From an uncultured Lachnospiraceae bacterium (GTDB taxonomy: Bacteria > Bacillota > Clostridia > Lachnospirales > Lachnospiraceae), in NCBI GenBank assembly GCA_902788035.1, contig CADAIL010000008.1, positions 1 to 64,000 of the forward strand: DNA of 64,000 bases, written 5' to 3'. The position numbers were made by a program, and so were the translations under genes. A model generated the notes under the pieces. It was not told the origin of the DNA and made no database searches. It saw only the letters and a list, made by a program, of their open reading frames with translations. Positions 45,137-54,246 of this stretch are shown piece after piece (within the stretch, counting starts at the first letter, position 1; every line of letters starts with the position of its first letter).

Positions 45137-47284
45137 TCATATGCATGTGAGCTTCACCCTGGCAGAAATCAGTCTGGATGTCTCGTGCGCATCGAACTTG
45201 ATCTCATAGGCGTTCCTCTCCTCAATGTAACGCAGGATACTGCCCTCCCCGAACACACCGTGCATGACACGCGTTCCCTCCGGCAGCTTTTCCTCCGCCA
45301 TGGACCGCAGATAATCCTCGCTCCAGCTGATATCTCTCCATGCTTTTTTCACCAGATCAGGTGCAGGCTCATTTTCCCAGTCAACAAACCTTTTATCAAT
45401 CTCGAGAATGAACCGCGATGGGTAGCGGAAAGATCCATCTAAGTTCCTTCCCTCAGAGTCAGTGAAGTAGAGGCCTCGCTCAGCCCTCGTGACTGCGACA
45501 AATGCAAGGCGCCGCTCTTCCTCCATAGCCTCTCTGGTGGCTGTCTTTTTGGCCGGGAACACCCCCTCCTCCATGGACACCAGAAAGATATGCGGAAATT
45601 CAAGGCCCTTGGCAGTGTGAACTGTCATGAACTTGACGGCTTTGCGGCTTGCGGCCGTGTCGGCATTGGAAAACAGCGCGACATGGTTCAGGTAATCAGC
45701 CAGCAGAGCTTCCTCCCCGCATGTCGTCTCGTACTCATAAATCGACTGCCGAAGCTCCGCAAGATTATCAAGCCGCTCCTGGCTGCCCTCCGTCCGCAGA
45801 GCTTCCTCGTAGCCGCTCTCTTCGAGAACCGCTGCGACAAGCTCCGAGATCGTCATTTCGTGGCATCGCTTTTCGAAATCCGCCATCATGTCGAGGAATT
45901 TCCGGGCTCCGGTCCTTCTGAAAAGTTCCTGGTCCGCAGTCTGTATGAGCGCGTCGATGAGCAGGCAGTTATTCTTTTCCGCGTACTCCCTGAGGAACCG
46001 CATCCTCTGCTCGCCGATATTTCGTTTCGGCTGGTTGACGATTCTTGCAAATGACAGATCATCCCGAAACGCGATCAGCCTCAGGTACGACAGGACATCC
46101 TTGATTTCCGCCCTGTTGTAGAACTGCACTCCTGAGTAGAGCATATACGGGATCTCCTTTTTGAGGAAGACCTCCTCAAAAGTCCGTGTGACGAAATGAG
46201 ACCTGTAGAGAATCGTGATATCGGAGGGCTGTACACCGCTCTTCTCCAGTTCCAGCACCTTCCCGGCGACCCACTCCGCCTCGTCACGGGCATTTCCCGC
46301 ATGGTGCCAGACGGGTTTTTCTCCCACATCCAGAGTCGGCAGCAAATCCTTTTTCATGCGGTTCACATTTTTAGATATCAGGGAATTGGCGGCGCTCAGT
46401 ACAGACTCGGTGGATCTGTAATTATCCATCATCATGATGGTTTTTGTATTCGGAAAATTCTTGTCGAAATCGAGCAGGTAGCGAATATTGGCTCCTCTCC
46501 AGGTATAAATCGTCTGATCGGGGTCTCCGACGACAAAAAGATTCTTATGATAGTCGCACAGGACAGCCATCAGTCTGTACTGAAGGTCATCTATATCCTG
46601 AAACTCATCGATCATGATGTATTCGAGTCTTTTCTGCCACTTGAGTTTTATTTCCTCACTGCTCTCAAATATGTAGAGGACGAACTTGATAAGGTCATTG
46701 TAGTCGAGTCCGAAGCATTTTTTCTGCTGGTAAAGGTACCCGTAAAACAGTATGTCGTCCACCTTCTCCGCCTTCAGATACTTCTGCCTAAGAAGGTCGA
46801 TCGGCATAGCAATCATATCGCGATAGTACTCAGGCTCGAACTTGCACTTCCTCATCTCGAACATATCCCTGGCATCCTTGAAAGTCTTGTCCCGAAGTGT
46901 CAGGTTCCTCTCGCTGTAGATGATCTGCAGCATGGCATCTATATCAGAATTATCGAGCACCAGAAAGCTCTCCGGATACTGGATCGCGTGGGAATCTTCC
47001 TGCAGAACAGATACACAGAAGCTGTGAAATGTGCTTATATAACCGGTGTCATTATCCCGGGTCAGCTGCCGGATGCGGGAACGCATTTCATTGGCGGCTT
47101 TGTTGGTAAAGGTCACACACAGAATATTGGACGGCAGAACGCCGATTTCATTTACAAGGAACGCGAACCTGTGCGAGAGAGCACGCGTCTTGCCGCTTCC
47201 TGCACCGGCGATCACTCTTATAAATCCCTCTGTGGAGGTCACCGCCTCCCGCTGGCTCTGACTGAGTCCTTTTAATTCTTCCAT
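45137..47284 (-). CDS. UvrD/PcrA-family (SF1A) DNA helicase, second copy
   Basis: 715 residues. All motifs of the family: Walker A GAGSGKT, VTFTNKAANEM, Walker B MIDEFQDI, VGDPDQTIYTWRGA, DNYRSTESV, MTVHTAKGLEFPHIF and VAVTRAERGLYFT. The C-terminus has the PcrA-like tail ('VMHGVFGEGSILRYIEERNAYEIKF'). Acts in repair, replication restart or plasmid replication. More canonical than the copy at 36.9 kb, so this one is the better PcrA candidate. Confidence 0.93.
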   Translation of the reverse strand: MEELKGLSQSQREAVTSTEGFIRVIAGAGSGKTRALSHRFAFLVNEIGVLPSNILCVTFTNKAANEMRSRIRQLTRDNDTGYISTFHSFCVSVLQEDSHAIQYPESFLVLDNSDIDAMLQIIYSERNLTLRDKTFKDARDMFEMRKCKFEPEYYRDMIAMPIDLLRQKYLKAEKVDDILFYGYLYQQKKCFGLDYNDLIKFVLYIFESSEEIKLKWQKRLEYIMIDEFQDIDDLQYRLMAVLCDYHKNLFVVGDPDQTIYTWRGANIRYLLDFDKNFPNTKTIMMMDNYRSTESVLSAANSLISKNVNRMKKDLLPTLDVGEKPVWHHAGNARDEAEWVAGKVLELEKSGVQPSDITILYRSHFVTRTFEEVFLKKEIPYMLYSGVQFYNRAEIKDVLSYLRLIAFRDDLSFARIVNQPKRNIGEQRMRFLREYAEKNNCLLIDALIQTADQELFRRTGARKFLDMMADFEKRCHEMTISELVAAVLEESGYEEALRTEGSQERLDNLAELRQSIYEYETTCGEEALLADYLNHVALFSNADTAASRKAVKFMTVHTAKGLEFPHIFLVSMEEGVFPAKKTATREAMEEERRLAFVAVTRAERGLYFTDSEGRNLDGSFRYPSRFILEIDKRFVDWENEPAPDLVKKAWRDISWSEDYLRSMAEEKLPEGTRVMHGVFGEGSILRYIEERNAYEIKFDAHETSRLISARVKLTCI

Positions 47285-47492
47285 AAATCCCCCGATTTTT
47301 TTACCCGCTTCCTTGTCTTAAGACCGCGGGAATCAGTGCGCAATGACATATTTACTGACAGAATCCCTGAACATCATTATACGAACTAACGTTCGCAGTG
47401 TCAATTAATATGTCAGCCTCCGATATCGAATAATGTATGTACGACCAAAAGCCACAGGCGTCTCCGTTCCGACCTGAGCACAATAAAGAAGA

Positions 47493-47517
47493 GCTGCCGC
47501 AATTTAATGCAGCAGCC
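47493..47517 (-). terminator. Weak terminator after the second lon
   Basis: On the minus strand GGCTGCTGCATT pairs with AATTGCGGCAGC-like sequence, followed by TCTTCTTTATT. Stem has mismatches; no strong T-run. Confidence 0.45.
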
Positions 47518-47542
47518 CTACGTCTGTGTCATTTTTCATTTA

Positions 47543-49840
47543 TCAACTGACATTCTCAATGACGTCATTCAGAATTCCAAGAGCCTGAAGCACCTCTTCC
47601 ACCGTGCTGACAGGTGTAATCTCAAGCACGAACTTGACCTCCTCGGCCACATCTCTGAGATCTTCAACATTGTCTTTAGGAATAAAGACATGCGTTGCCC
47701 CTGCCCTCTGTGCCGCCATGAGCTTCTCCGGCAGTCCGCCGATCGGTTTCACGTCGCCCTGCAGGGATACCTCACCCGTCATAGCAACCTGCGGGCTTAC
47801 CGGCACACCTGTGACCAGCGATGAAAGCGCTGTTGTCAGAGTAATGCCTGCAGACGGTCCGTCCTTCGGCGTCGCTCCGTCCGGTACGTGAATATGAAGA
47901 TCACTCTCCTTGAAGAGTTCAGTCTTCTCAGGGAATATTGACTTCACAAGGCTCACCGCGATTTGAGCTGACTCCTTCATGACATCTCCCAGCTGACCGG
48001 TGACAACAGTCTTACCGCTTCCTCTGGTGAACAATGTCTCAATGAACAGAACCTCGCCTCCCACCTGGGTCCAGGCGAGACCTGTCACAACGCCCGGTCT
48101 GGCCTCATTTTTCACAAGACCGTGGCGGATCGGGTGCATATCCAGATAATCCCTCAGATTATCTGTGTCGATCACAAGCCCCTCATCTTTCCCGCGGACA
48201 ATATCGACCGCTGCCATTCTGCACAGAGTGTCAAGTCTCTTCTTTAATCCTCGCACACCTGCTTCCCTTGTATAATCGCTAATGATTTCATTCAGGGCAT
48301 CGTCGGTGACAGAAAGGCTCTCCTCGCGGATTCCGACCGCGCGCATTGCCTTGGGCAGAAGATGTCTTCTCGCGATCTCATATTTCTCAGTCGGAGTATA
48401 CCCCTGGAACTGAATGACTTCCATACGGTCGAGAAGCGGCGCAGGAATCGTATCGAGGGTGTTGGCCGTGCAGATAAAGAGAACATTCGAAAGGTCATAC
48501 GGTACATTCATATAATGATCCGTGAACGTGTTGTTCTGCTCCGGGTCAAGAACCTCGAGAAGAGCACTGGCCGGGTCTCCGTTATAGGAAACCCCGAGCT
48601 TGTCAATTTCATCGAGCACCATGACCGGGTTGGATACACCGCTCTTGGCTATGCCGTCCATGATACGCCCCGGCATAGCTCCGATGTACGTTCTTCTGTG
48701 ACCGCGGATATCAGCCTCATCGCGGGCACCGCCGAGGCTGACTCTGACATACTTGCGGCCAAGTGCATTTGCAATACCCTGACCTATAGACGTCTTGCCG
48801 CTGCCGGGAGCTCCGACAAAGCACAGGATCGAACCCGACTGCTGCCTCTTAAGGTTCATGACAGCAATCTGCTGAAGTATTCTTGACTTGACTTTTTGCA
48901 GACCGTAGTGAGTCTCGTTGAGTATGGCTTCCGCCTCGTCAAGGTCAATATTTACGGCTTTCTCCTTCACCCATGAAAGGCTGAGGAGGAAATCGAGATA
49001 ATCATAGAGCATTCCGGATTCAGGGCCCGCCTGACCTTCCTGCTTCAGGCGATTCAGGACCTTCTCCGCTTCCTTGCGCGCAGTCTCATTCATTCCGGAT
49101 TCCCGGATCCTGATCTCGAACTTGCGCAGCTCGGTCACTTCCTCGGGATGCATCTCATCCAGCTCTTTCTGCAGATATTCCATCTGCTTCTTTATTGCGG
49201 CCTCGCGGTAGATCTTTTTGTGTTCTTCCTCCTGAGCATTCTCCGCCTCGTTGTTGATCTTGTAAGCTTCAAAGTTCTCATAGATCATGTTCTCCATGAG
49301 TTCCTGGCGCGCTGCCCTGCTGTCTTCTGCGAGAACAGCATAGCGCTCCTTGCTCGAGTTCATGAGCCATGGACCCATCGCGGAGACGATTTCTCCGACC
49401 GAGTGCCACTGAGCAATAAATGCCCTCGATATCTGAACATTCTCAAAATTCTCTGCGTACTTGAACAGTTGACGCTTGAGCTTCTTCAGTCTCTCCTCCG
49501 CCACATCAGGGTCGAGGTCGTCGATATCCTTTCTCTTAGTTATATCAAGATCTATACTGTGGTCATTATAAATCGTGATCTCATTTAGATTTACACGACT
49601 GCCCGTGCGAATCACTATGTATCCGTTCTGATTAACTTCGGAGATAGAACCCTGCACACCGATCGGATAAAAGCTGTCTTCGGTAAGCTCCTCACGCGGC
49701 AGGTTCTCGCGGCACAGGATCACAGTGACCTTTTCACCCTGATTCGGCACTTTGCCTGTCATCTTCTTATAATAATCTGTCTGCAATACAAATGTGCTCT
49801 CGGGCACAAGAATGCTGTTGTAAACCGGTACTACTGCCAT
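47543..49840 (-). CDS. ATP-dependent protease Lon (second, heat-shock-regulated copy)
   Basis: 765 residues with complete Lon architecture: N-domain (MAVVPVYNSILVPESTFVLQ), Walker A GAPGSGKTS, Walker B MVLDEIDK, protease Ser in KDGPSAGIT and Lys in GLPEKLMAAQRAG. It differs clearly from the first Lon, especially in the N-domain that selects substrates, so it probably degrades a different set. It is under a textbook CIRCE element and a consensus promoter. GGAGG precedes the ATG. Confidence 0.94.
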   Translation of the reverse strand: MAVVPVYNSILVPESTFVLQTDYYKKMTGKVPNQGEKVTVILCRENLPREELTEDSFYPIGVQGSISEVNQNGYIVIRTGSRVNLNEITIYNDHSIDLDITKRKDIDDLDPDVAEERLKKLKRQLFKYAENFENVQISRAFIAQWHSVGEIVSAMGPWLMNSSKERYAVLAEDSRAARQELMENMIYENFEAYKINNEAENAQEEEHKKIYREAAIKKQMEYLQKELDEMHPEEVTELRKFEIRIRESGMNETARKEAEKVLNRLKQEGQAGPESGMLYDYLDFLLSLSWVKEKAVNIDLDEAEAILNETHYGLQKVKSRILQQIAVMNLKRQQSGSILCFVGAPGSGKTSIGQGIANALGRKYVRVSLGGARDEADIRGHRRTYIGAMPGRIMDGIAKSGVSNPVMVLDEIDKLGVSYNGDPASALLEVLDPEQNNTFTDHYMNVPYDLSNVLFICTANTLDTIPAPLLDRMEVIQFQGYTPTEKYEIARRHLLPKAMRAVGIREESLSVTDDALNEIISDYTREAGVRGLKKRLDTLCRMAAVDIVRGKDEGLVIDTDNLRDYLDMHPIRHGLVKNEARPGVVTGLAWTQVGGEVLFIETLFTRGSGKTVVTGQLGDVMKESAQIAVSLVKSIFPEKTELFKESDLHIHVPDGATPKDGPSAGITLTTALSSLVTGVPVSPQVAMTGEVSLQGDVKPIGGLPEKLMAAQRAGATHVFIPKDNVEDLRDVAEEVKFVLEITPVSTVEEVLQALGILNDVIENVS

Positions 49841-49856
49841 GGTTTCACCTCCTTTG

Positions 49857-49883
49857 TTAGCACTCTGCTTGTATGAGTGCTAT
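49857..49883 (-). promoter_or_regulatory. CIRCE (HrcA operator) upstream of the second lon
   Basis: TTAGCACTC-N9-GAGTGCTAT: 8 of 9 arm positions match the CIRCE inverted repeat (last base T instead of A). It overlaps the start of transcription of the lon gene, the usual place for HrcA repression. Confidence 0.93.
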
Positions 49884-49910
49884 TATTGCATCAAAGGTAA
49901 TTTTTGTCAA
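49882..49910 (-). promoter_or_regulatory. Promoter of the second lon
   Basis: On the minus strand TTGACA (49910-49905), 17-bp spacer, AATAAT (49887-49882). A perfect -35, abutting the CIRCE site. Confidence 0.85.
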
Positions 49911-49994
49911 GCACTTCATACTTTATTAATAAGTCTCGTTCCCTCATGGCCGTAACAGAAGAGACGGGCGGCATCTGTGTCTCAGAATCCGGCG

Positions 49995-50044
49995 CAAAAA
50001 AGCTGCCTGCGGTCAGACCATATCAATGGTCGGACCGCAGGCAG
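49995..50044 (-). terminator. Terminator of the phasin-like gene
   Basis: 13-bp perfect stem GCTGCCTGCGGTC / GACCGCAGGCAGC (50001-50013 and 50032-50044) with a further GACCAT/ATGGTC pairing in the loop, followed on the minus strand by TTTTTT. Confidence 0.92.
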
Positions 50045-50080
50045 CGGTTATAGGATCAATTTAAGTCAGATTATATCGTA

Positions 50081-50632
50081 TTATTCTTCAGCGACTGCAT
50101 CAGCGACCGGCTTCTCAAGGTCTACATCTTCTGCCGGAGCAACGACATCGTCAGCGACAGCTTCCTCTACGATTTCATCAACAGTCTCAAGCGCATCTGC
50201 CAGAGCTTCAGCATCGCCCTCAGCTACAGCGTCAACGACGGGCTGATCGATCTCGGCATCAGGAGCATCGACTGTGTCATCCCCAACTGCATCTTCAACG
50301 ATAGCATCAACGACTTCTTCAGCCTCTTCCTTGGCCTCTTCCTTTTCCTTCTTGTCAAGGCGGTCAAGCATAGAGCGGATCGCGTCACGCTGCTCCTTCG
50401 TCATCTCGTCGATAGAAGCGATCACTTCCTTGACATTCTTCTGGATATTATCCGGATTCAGGTTCTCTTTTGCTTTTTTCTTGAACTCTTCATTGAGGAC
50501 CTTGCCCTCTTCCACTGTGAGCTCACCCTTCTTTACAAGGTCATCGATGATGACGGAAGCCTTCTCTCCTGTGATAGCAACTGCGCCTACGCCTGCAAGA
50601 AAAATTGTTCTCAAACCGTCCTTTAATTTCAT
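50081..50632 (-). CDS. Phasin-like acidic coiled-coil protein
   Basis: 183 residues. The first 90 residues ('LRTIFLAGVGAVAITGEKASVIIDDLVKKGELTVEEGKVLNEEFKKKA') resemble the phasin / PhaF-like helical family found in many Bacillota that do not make polyhydroxyalkanoate. The last 90 are extremely acidic, rich in Ala, Asp, Glu and Val, with repeated VDAVAE/VADAVAE units. Probable cytosolic helical bundle; role unknown. ATG 50632 has AGG-x-AGG upstream. Confidence 0.7.
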   Translation of the reverse strand: MKLKDGLRTIFLAGVGAVAITGEKASVIIDDLVKKGELTVEEGKVLNEEFKKKAKENLNPDNIQKNVKEVIASIDEMTKEQRDAIRSMLDRLDKKEKEEAKEEAEEVVDAIVEDAVGDDTVDAPDAEIDQPVVDAVAEGDAEALADALETVDEIVEEAVADDVVAPAEDVDLEKPVADAVAEE

Positions 50633-50809
50633 TTTGTTACCTGCCTTTCTCCACATAGATAAAAATGCAAATGCAAAAAACCCTAAATCAAAGTATATCT
50701 GAAATCTATAAAAAAGGAATACCTTTCACGTAAAATTAGCAATTATTTCTTAAAACGTTCACAGAATTTTATCTATTATTACTAATTATTTATTTTCTTT
50801 AGAAAATTT

Positions 50810-51787
50810 TTAACTTTCAGATACAGAATCTTGAACGGCATCAGCGTCATTTGCCGAATCGGAGGATCCAGCCTCGTCAGCAGAGTCCGAACTGTCAGTT
50901 TCTCCGGCGTCATTCGTATCAGTGGCTCCTGCAACATCATCCTTGTACAGAGCAACGAACTCCTCCAGGGTCAGATTGTGCTCCATAATATAGGTCGCTG
51001 CCTCAACGCCGACATAACGGAAATGCCACGGCTCATATATGATACCCGTAATATCTTCTTTCCCATCCGGGAATCTGACGATGAAACCGTAATCCTGGCA
51101 GTGAGCTTCCATCCACTGGTACATTGCCGTATCTTCGAGTATTGCGCTCTTATACTCGTAGTACTCTTCGGTTATGTCAGCCGCAAGTCCGGTCTGGTGC
51201 TCCGACGTGCCGGGGCGTGCGACAATCGTTGCGGCAGTCTCCTCGTCATACTCCTCGCATTTCTTCTCAAAGAGATACTTCTGCAGATCGTAGCTGCGGT
51301 AGCCGGATGACAGGTAGACTGTATTACCCGCATCCCGGCAGTCCGACACGAAGGCCTCCATTGCGTCATAAATCCGGTAATCGACCTCGATATCCTCGAT
51401 CGGGACAACATCGGGACAATAGTCCTCTATCGAATTCCATGGATTTGCAAGCACATATTCCCAGCTATTGATATCTATATCAGGCTTATCGGCATAGGGG
51501 TCGGGAGTCGGCGTGGCAGTCGGCTCCGGAGTCACTGCAGAAGCAGAAGACGCGTCCCCTGCTTCCAACTGCGCCGATGCCGCATCCGCTCCTGTCATAA
51601 CATTGCCTGAAAGCTCTGTCTCCTCCGATACGCTGCCGGCGGCTTTTTTTGCCCCACCCGCCGTCAGATTTCGGACTGTCGAAACGCATAGAAGCACTGC
51701 GCAGGCAGTCATAAGTACCCTGAACGCCAATAACTCTCCGCCGGTCAGGTTCTTCTTTTTTTTCTTTCTTCTTTTTTGCGTTGCCAT
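50810..51787 (-). CDS. D-alanyl-D-alanine carboxypeptidase, VanY/M15B type
   Basis: 325 residues. A basic N-terminus and one membrane segment (about residues 18-38), a Ser/Thr/Pro-rich linker, then a zinc peptidase M15B domain: 'VYLSSGYRSYDLQKYLFEKK', metal ligands in SEHQTGLAADI and the final EPWHFRYVG. Trims the D-Ala terminus of peptidoglycan stems outside the membrane. A disordered Asp/Ser tail closes the protein. It follows the XRE regulator gene by 13 bases, so the two share a transcript. Confidence 0.92.
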   Translation of the reverse strand: MATQKRRKKKKKNLTGGELLAFRVLMTACAVLLCVSTVRNLTAGGAKKAAGSVSEETELSGNVMTGADAASAQLEAGDASSASAVTPEPTATPTPDPYADKPDIDINSWEYVLANPWNSIEDYCPDVVPIEDIEVDYRIYDAMEAFVSDCRDAGNTVYLSSGYRSYDLQKYLFEKKCEEYDEETAATIVARPGTSEHQTGLAADITEEYYEYKSAILEDTAMYQWMEAHCQDYGFIVRFPDGKEDITGIIYEPWHFRYVGVEAATYIMEHNLTLEEFVALYKDDVAGATDTNDAGETDSSDSADEAGSSDSANDADAVQDSVSES

Positions 51788-51800
51788 TAAAATCTCCGAA

Positions 51801-52148
51801 TTATTCTTCCGCTGTCATTTTCAATGCGTCAACATAGCCTACCACTCGTTCGCGGTAGTGCGAGGGAAGCTCATTAATGTCACGAAGAAGCCTGTACTCA
51901 GCAGAGTCGCGCCTCAGTACGACGAAATCGACTTTCCACTTACTGCTGTCATCAGTCCCCGTCAAAAGCTCTGACGGACTTATGTCGAGAACGTCACAGA
52001 TGATCATGATCTTATCCGCTGCCGGGTTAACATGCTTGCCTTTCCAATCGCTGATCGTGCTCTGCGGGATGCCCGTCGCCATTGCAAAGTCTTTCTGGGA
52101 TATTCCCTTCTCCTTCAGGACCTGAAAAATTCTCTCGCTTATTATCAT
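51801..52148 (-). CDS. XRE-family transcriptional regulator
   Basis: 115 residues. An N-terminal helix-turn-helix of the Cro/CI type ('FQVLKEKGISQKDFAMATGIPQSTISDWKGKHVNPAADKIMIICDVLDISPSELL'), then a short C-terminal part of unknown role. ATG 52148 follows GAGGGG. Upstream dyad and promoter suggest autoregulation. It probably controls the VanY gene downstream; the divergent GH32 gene is another candidate target. Confidence 0.9.
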   Translation of the reverse strand: MIISERIFQVLKEKGISQKDFAMATGIPQSTISDWKGKHVNPAADKIMIICDVLDISPSELLTGTDDSSKWKVDFVVLRRDSAEYRLLRDINELPSHYRERVVGYVDALKMTAEE

Positions 52149-52179
52149 AGTGAACCCCTCTCTCAACTATATGATGAAT

Positions 52180-52241
52180 ACACTTCTGCGTTTAAGTGTT
52201 ATTCTCTATTCCATTATCGTATAAGAACTGAAGAATTTCAA
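52180..52241 (-). promoter_or_regulatory. Promoter and dyad upstream of the XRE gene
   Basis: On the minus strand TTGAAA (52241-52236), 17-bp spacer, GATAAT (52218-52213). Just downstream lies the dyad ACACTT-N8-AAGTGT (52180-52199), well placed as an operator. Confidence 0.65.
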
Positions 52242-52437
52242 TCAAAGAACTGTATTTATTCTCAAAAAACCTTAAAAGTGTCTCTTTTTACCATGTCTTT
52301 TTCCACAAATCCAGCCGTTTTTAAACTGTTTTTATTGTCATTTTTGCCATACTCATATAAAATATAAGATAGCAGGACCGCATAAACAGCTGTCCTTGAA
52401 CGCGTACGTAAAAAAATATCCTTAGGAGGTGGCTACC

Positions 52438-53895
52438 TTGAAACAATGGACTCTCGAAGAGCGCTACAGAGTGTTGCAGAGCGCGGATGAAATCAAAGAT
52501 CTCTATGATCGTATCCAGACATCTAACTACCGCCAGAAATACCATGTACAGCCGATGACCGGTCTTTCCAGTGACCCGAACGGTTTCGCTTATTACAAGG
52601 GAACATGGCATCTGTACTATCAGTGGTGCCCGTGGGGTGCGGTACATGGACTTAAGTACTGGTATCACGCAGTCTCTACAGACCTTGTCCACTGGAAGAA
52701 TGCCGGTGTCGGCATGTGGCCGGACACGATCTATGACAACAAAGGCTGCCATTCAGGCTCCGCTATTTCTGACGGTGAAGATCTCTACATGTTCTACACA
52801 GGTAATCACAGAGATGAGAACTGGGTGAGAACACCTTACACATGCGCCGCTATTCTCGGACCGGACGGCCAGCCGAAGAAGCTTCCGGAGCCGCTCTTCG
52901 GACCGCGCGACGACTACAGCGAGCATCAGAGAGACCCGAAGGTCATCTATGTTCCGGAAAAGAAAAAATACTTTATCTTTATCGGCGCTCAGACCCTCGA
53001 CAAGAAGGGCACAGCTCTGATCTATGAATCCGACAAGCTCCTTGAGGGATGGAAATTCGCCGGCCAGCTGAACGTACCGGGATTTGAAGATTTCGGCGGT
53101 ATGTGGGAATGCCCGTGCATCGTCAATATCAGCGGCAAGGATGTCCTGATCTTCTCACCGCAGTATACAAAACTTCCGGGCCGTGCAGAGAGCACGAACC
53201 ACAACGTATACATCGTCGGCAAGATGGATTACGATACCCTGACCTTCACACCGGAATCCGGTTATCAGTATCTCGACTTCGGTTTCGACTTCTACGCAGC
53301 TCAGTTCGCTGCAAATGTCGGCGATCCGGAAAAAGCCATCCTTGTCGGATGGATCGGTCTCCCGGACAACCATTACTGCACAGAGCCGGAAGAGTGGGAA
53401 GGCAGCATGAGCCTTATGCGTGAGGTACGCCTTAGCGGTGACCGCCTGATCCAGAACCCGATTCCGGAAATCACATCCCTCCGTGATGAGGAGATCGCAG
53501 CGGAAGGCAAGCTTCCGGCATTCTGCGAGGTCGAGGCCAACTTTACAGGCGGCGACGCCGACTTCAATCTCTTCACGAAAGCTGACGGCACAGGCGGTGT
53601 TACACTCCACTATGACGCAGCAGCCAAGGTCATCACTGTATGCAAGTCCGGCATGAACAAGCGCTTCAACGAAAACGTCGGTGAGACACTCGACATGCCG
53701 CTGACCAGCGATTTGAGGAAGCTGCGCATCATGATCGACAGATGCTCCTTCGAGATTTTCGCCAATGACGGCGAGGAGACCTTCACGGCTCACATCTATC
53801 CGGAAGCTGATGAGCATAACTACACTATCACAGACAACGGCAGCGTAAAGATCTGGACGCTGAAGCCGTCTGTCGAGGACAACTTCATCGTATAA
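52438..53895 (+). CDS. Glycoside hydrolase family 32 enzyme (fructan/sucrose hydrolase)
   Basis: 485 residues. Five-bladed propeller plus C-terminal beta-sandwich. The nucleophile Asp is in SSDPNGF, but the usual WMNDPNG reads LSSDPNG. HQRDPKV supplies the transition-state Asp and MWECPCIV the acid/base Glu. Likely acts on sucrose, sucrose-6-phosphate or small fructans; no signal peptide, so cytosolic. The start is TTG 52438 with AGGAGG eight bases upstream; an in-frame GTG at 52429 overlaps that site. No sugar transporter gene is adjacent. Codon use is more GC-rich and optimised than its neighbours, suggesting high expression. Confidence 0.9.
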   Translation: MKQWTLEERYRVLQSADEIKDLYDRIQTSNYRQKYHVQPMTGLSSDPNGFAYYKGTWHLYYQWCPWGAVHGLKYWYHAVSTDLVHWKNAGVGMWPDTIYDNKGCHSGSAISDGEDLYMFYTGNHRDENWVRTPYTCAAILGPDGQPKKLPEPLFGPRDDYSEHQRDPKVIYVPEKKKYFIFIGAQTLDKKGTALIYESDKLLEGWKFAGQLNVPGFEDFGGMWECPCIVNISGKDVLIFSPQYTKLPGRAESTNHNVYIVGKMDYDTLTFTPESGYQYLDFGFDFYAAQFAANVGDPEKAILVGWIGLPDNHYCTEPEEWEGSMSLMREVRLSGDRLIQNPIPEITSLRDEEIAAEGKLPAFCEVEANFTGGDADFNLFTKADGTGGVTLHYDAAAKVITVCKSGMNKRFNENVGETLDMPLTSDLRKLRIMIDRCSFEIFANDGEETFTAHIYPEADEHNYTITDNGSVKIWTLKPSVEDNFIV

Positions 53896-53901
53896 ACAAC
53901 A

Positions 53902-53985
53902 CGGCAGGCTGCAGCGAAGATCCTGAAACCGGCAGGCTGCTGCAAAACATTTGAAGCCGGCAGGCTGCAGCGAAGATCCTGAAAC
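53902..53985 (+). repeat. Three 28-bp tandem units leading into R1 copy E
   Basis: Units start at 53902, 53930 and 53958; the next would start at 53986, where the R1 left flank CGGCAGCAAACATC begins. Each contains CGGCAGGCTGC; units 1 and 3 are identical, unit 2 differs. Related in sequence to the 41-bp units at 12.4 kb. Confidence 0.9.
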
Positions 53986-54140
53986 CGGCAGCAAACATCA
54001 TCTTCATCGAAAAACGCAGGTCCTACCCTGTGAGCTTAAAAAAGCTAACGCTTTTTTGATCTCTCGGTCGGACCTGCAATGTTTTTCTCACGAAGATGGA
54101 TGCTTTGCTCCCGGCAACGAAATTCACAAGCAGCCTGCCA
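53986..54140 (+). repeat. R1 long-hairpin element, copy E
   Basis: Core 53996-54100. Middle stem GCAGGTCC / GGACCTGC as in A and B. The inner hairpin is AAAAAAGC / GCTTTTTT with loop TAAC, fully different from other copies yet paired. The right flank TTGCTCCCGG then AAGCAGCCTGCC is the inverse of the tandem-unit sequence GGCAGGCTGC on the left, so the outermost ends also pair. Lies in the 505-bp gap between two convergent genes. Confidence 0.9.
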
Positions 54141-54246
54141 AATTGCTGACTAAGACCGGATACAACATCTGCAATCGAGAATGAAAATTTCTCCTCGATT
54201 TTCGCACACAAGCACTCTGCTTTTTATGTTGTGCATTCAATGCCGC

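Noticed and set aside
45006-45209. 67-codon plus-strand ORF near the helicase 3' end
   Set aside because: Overlaps the helicase C-terminus in antisense, lacks a ribosome binding site and resembles no protein.
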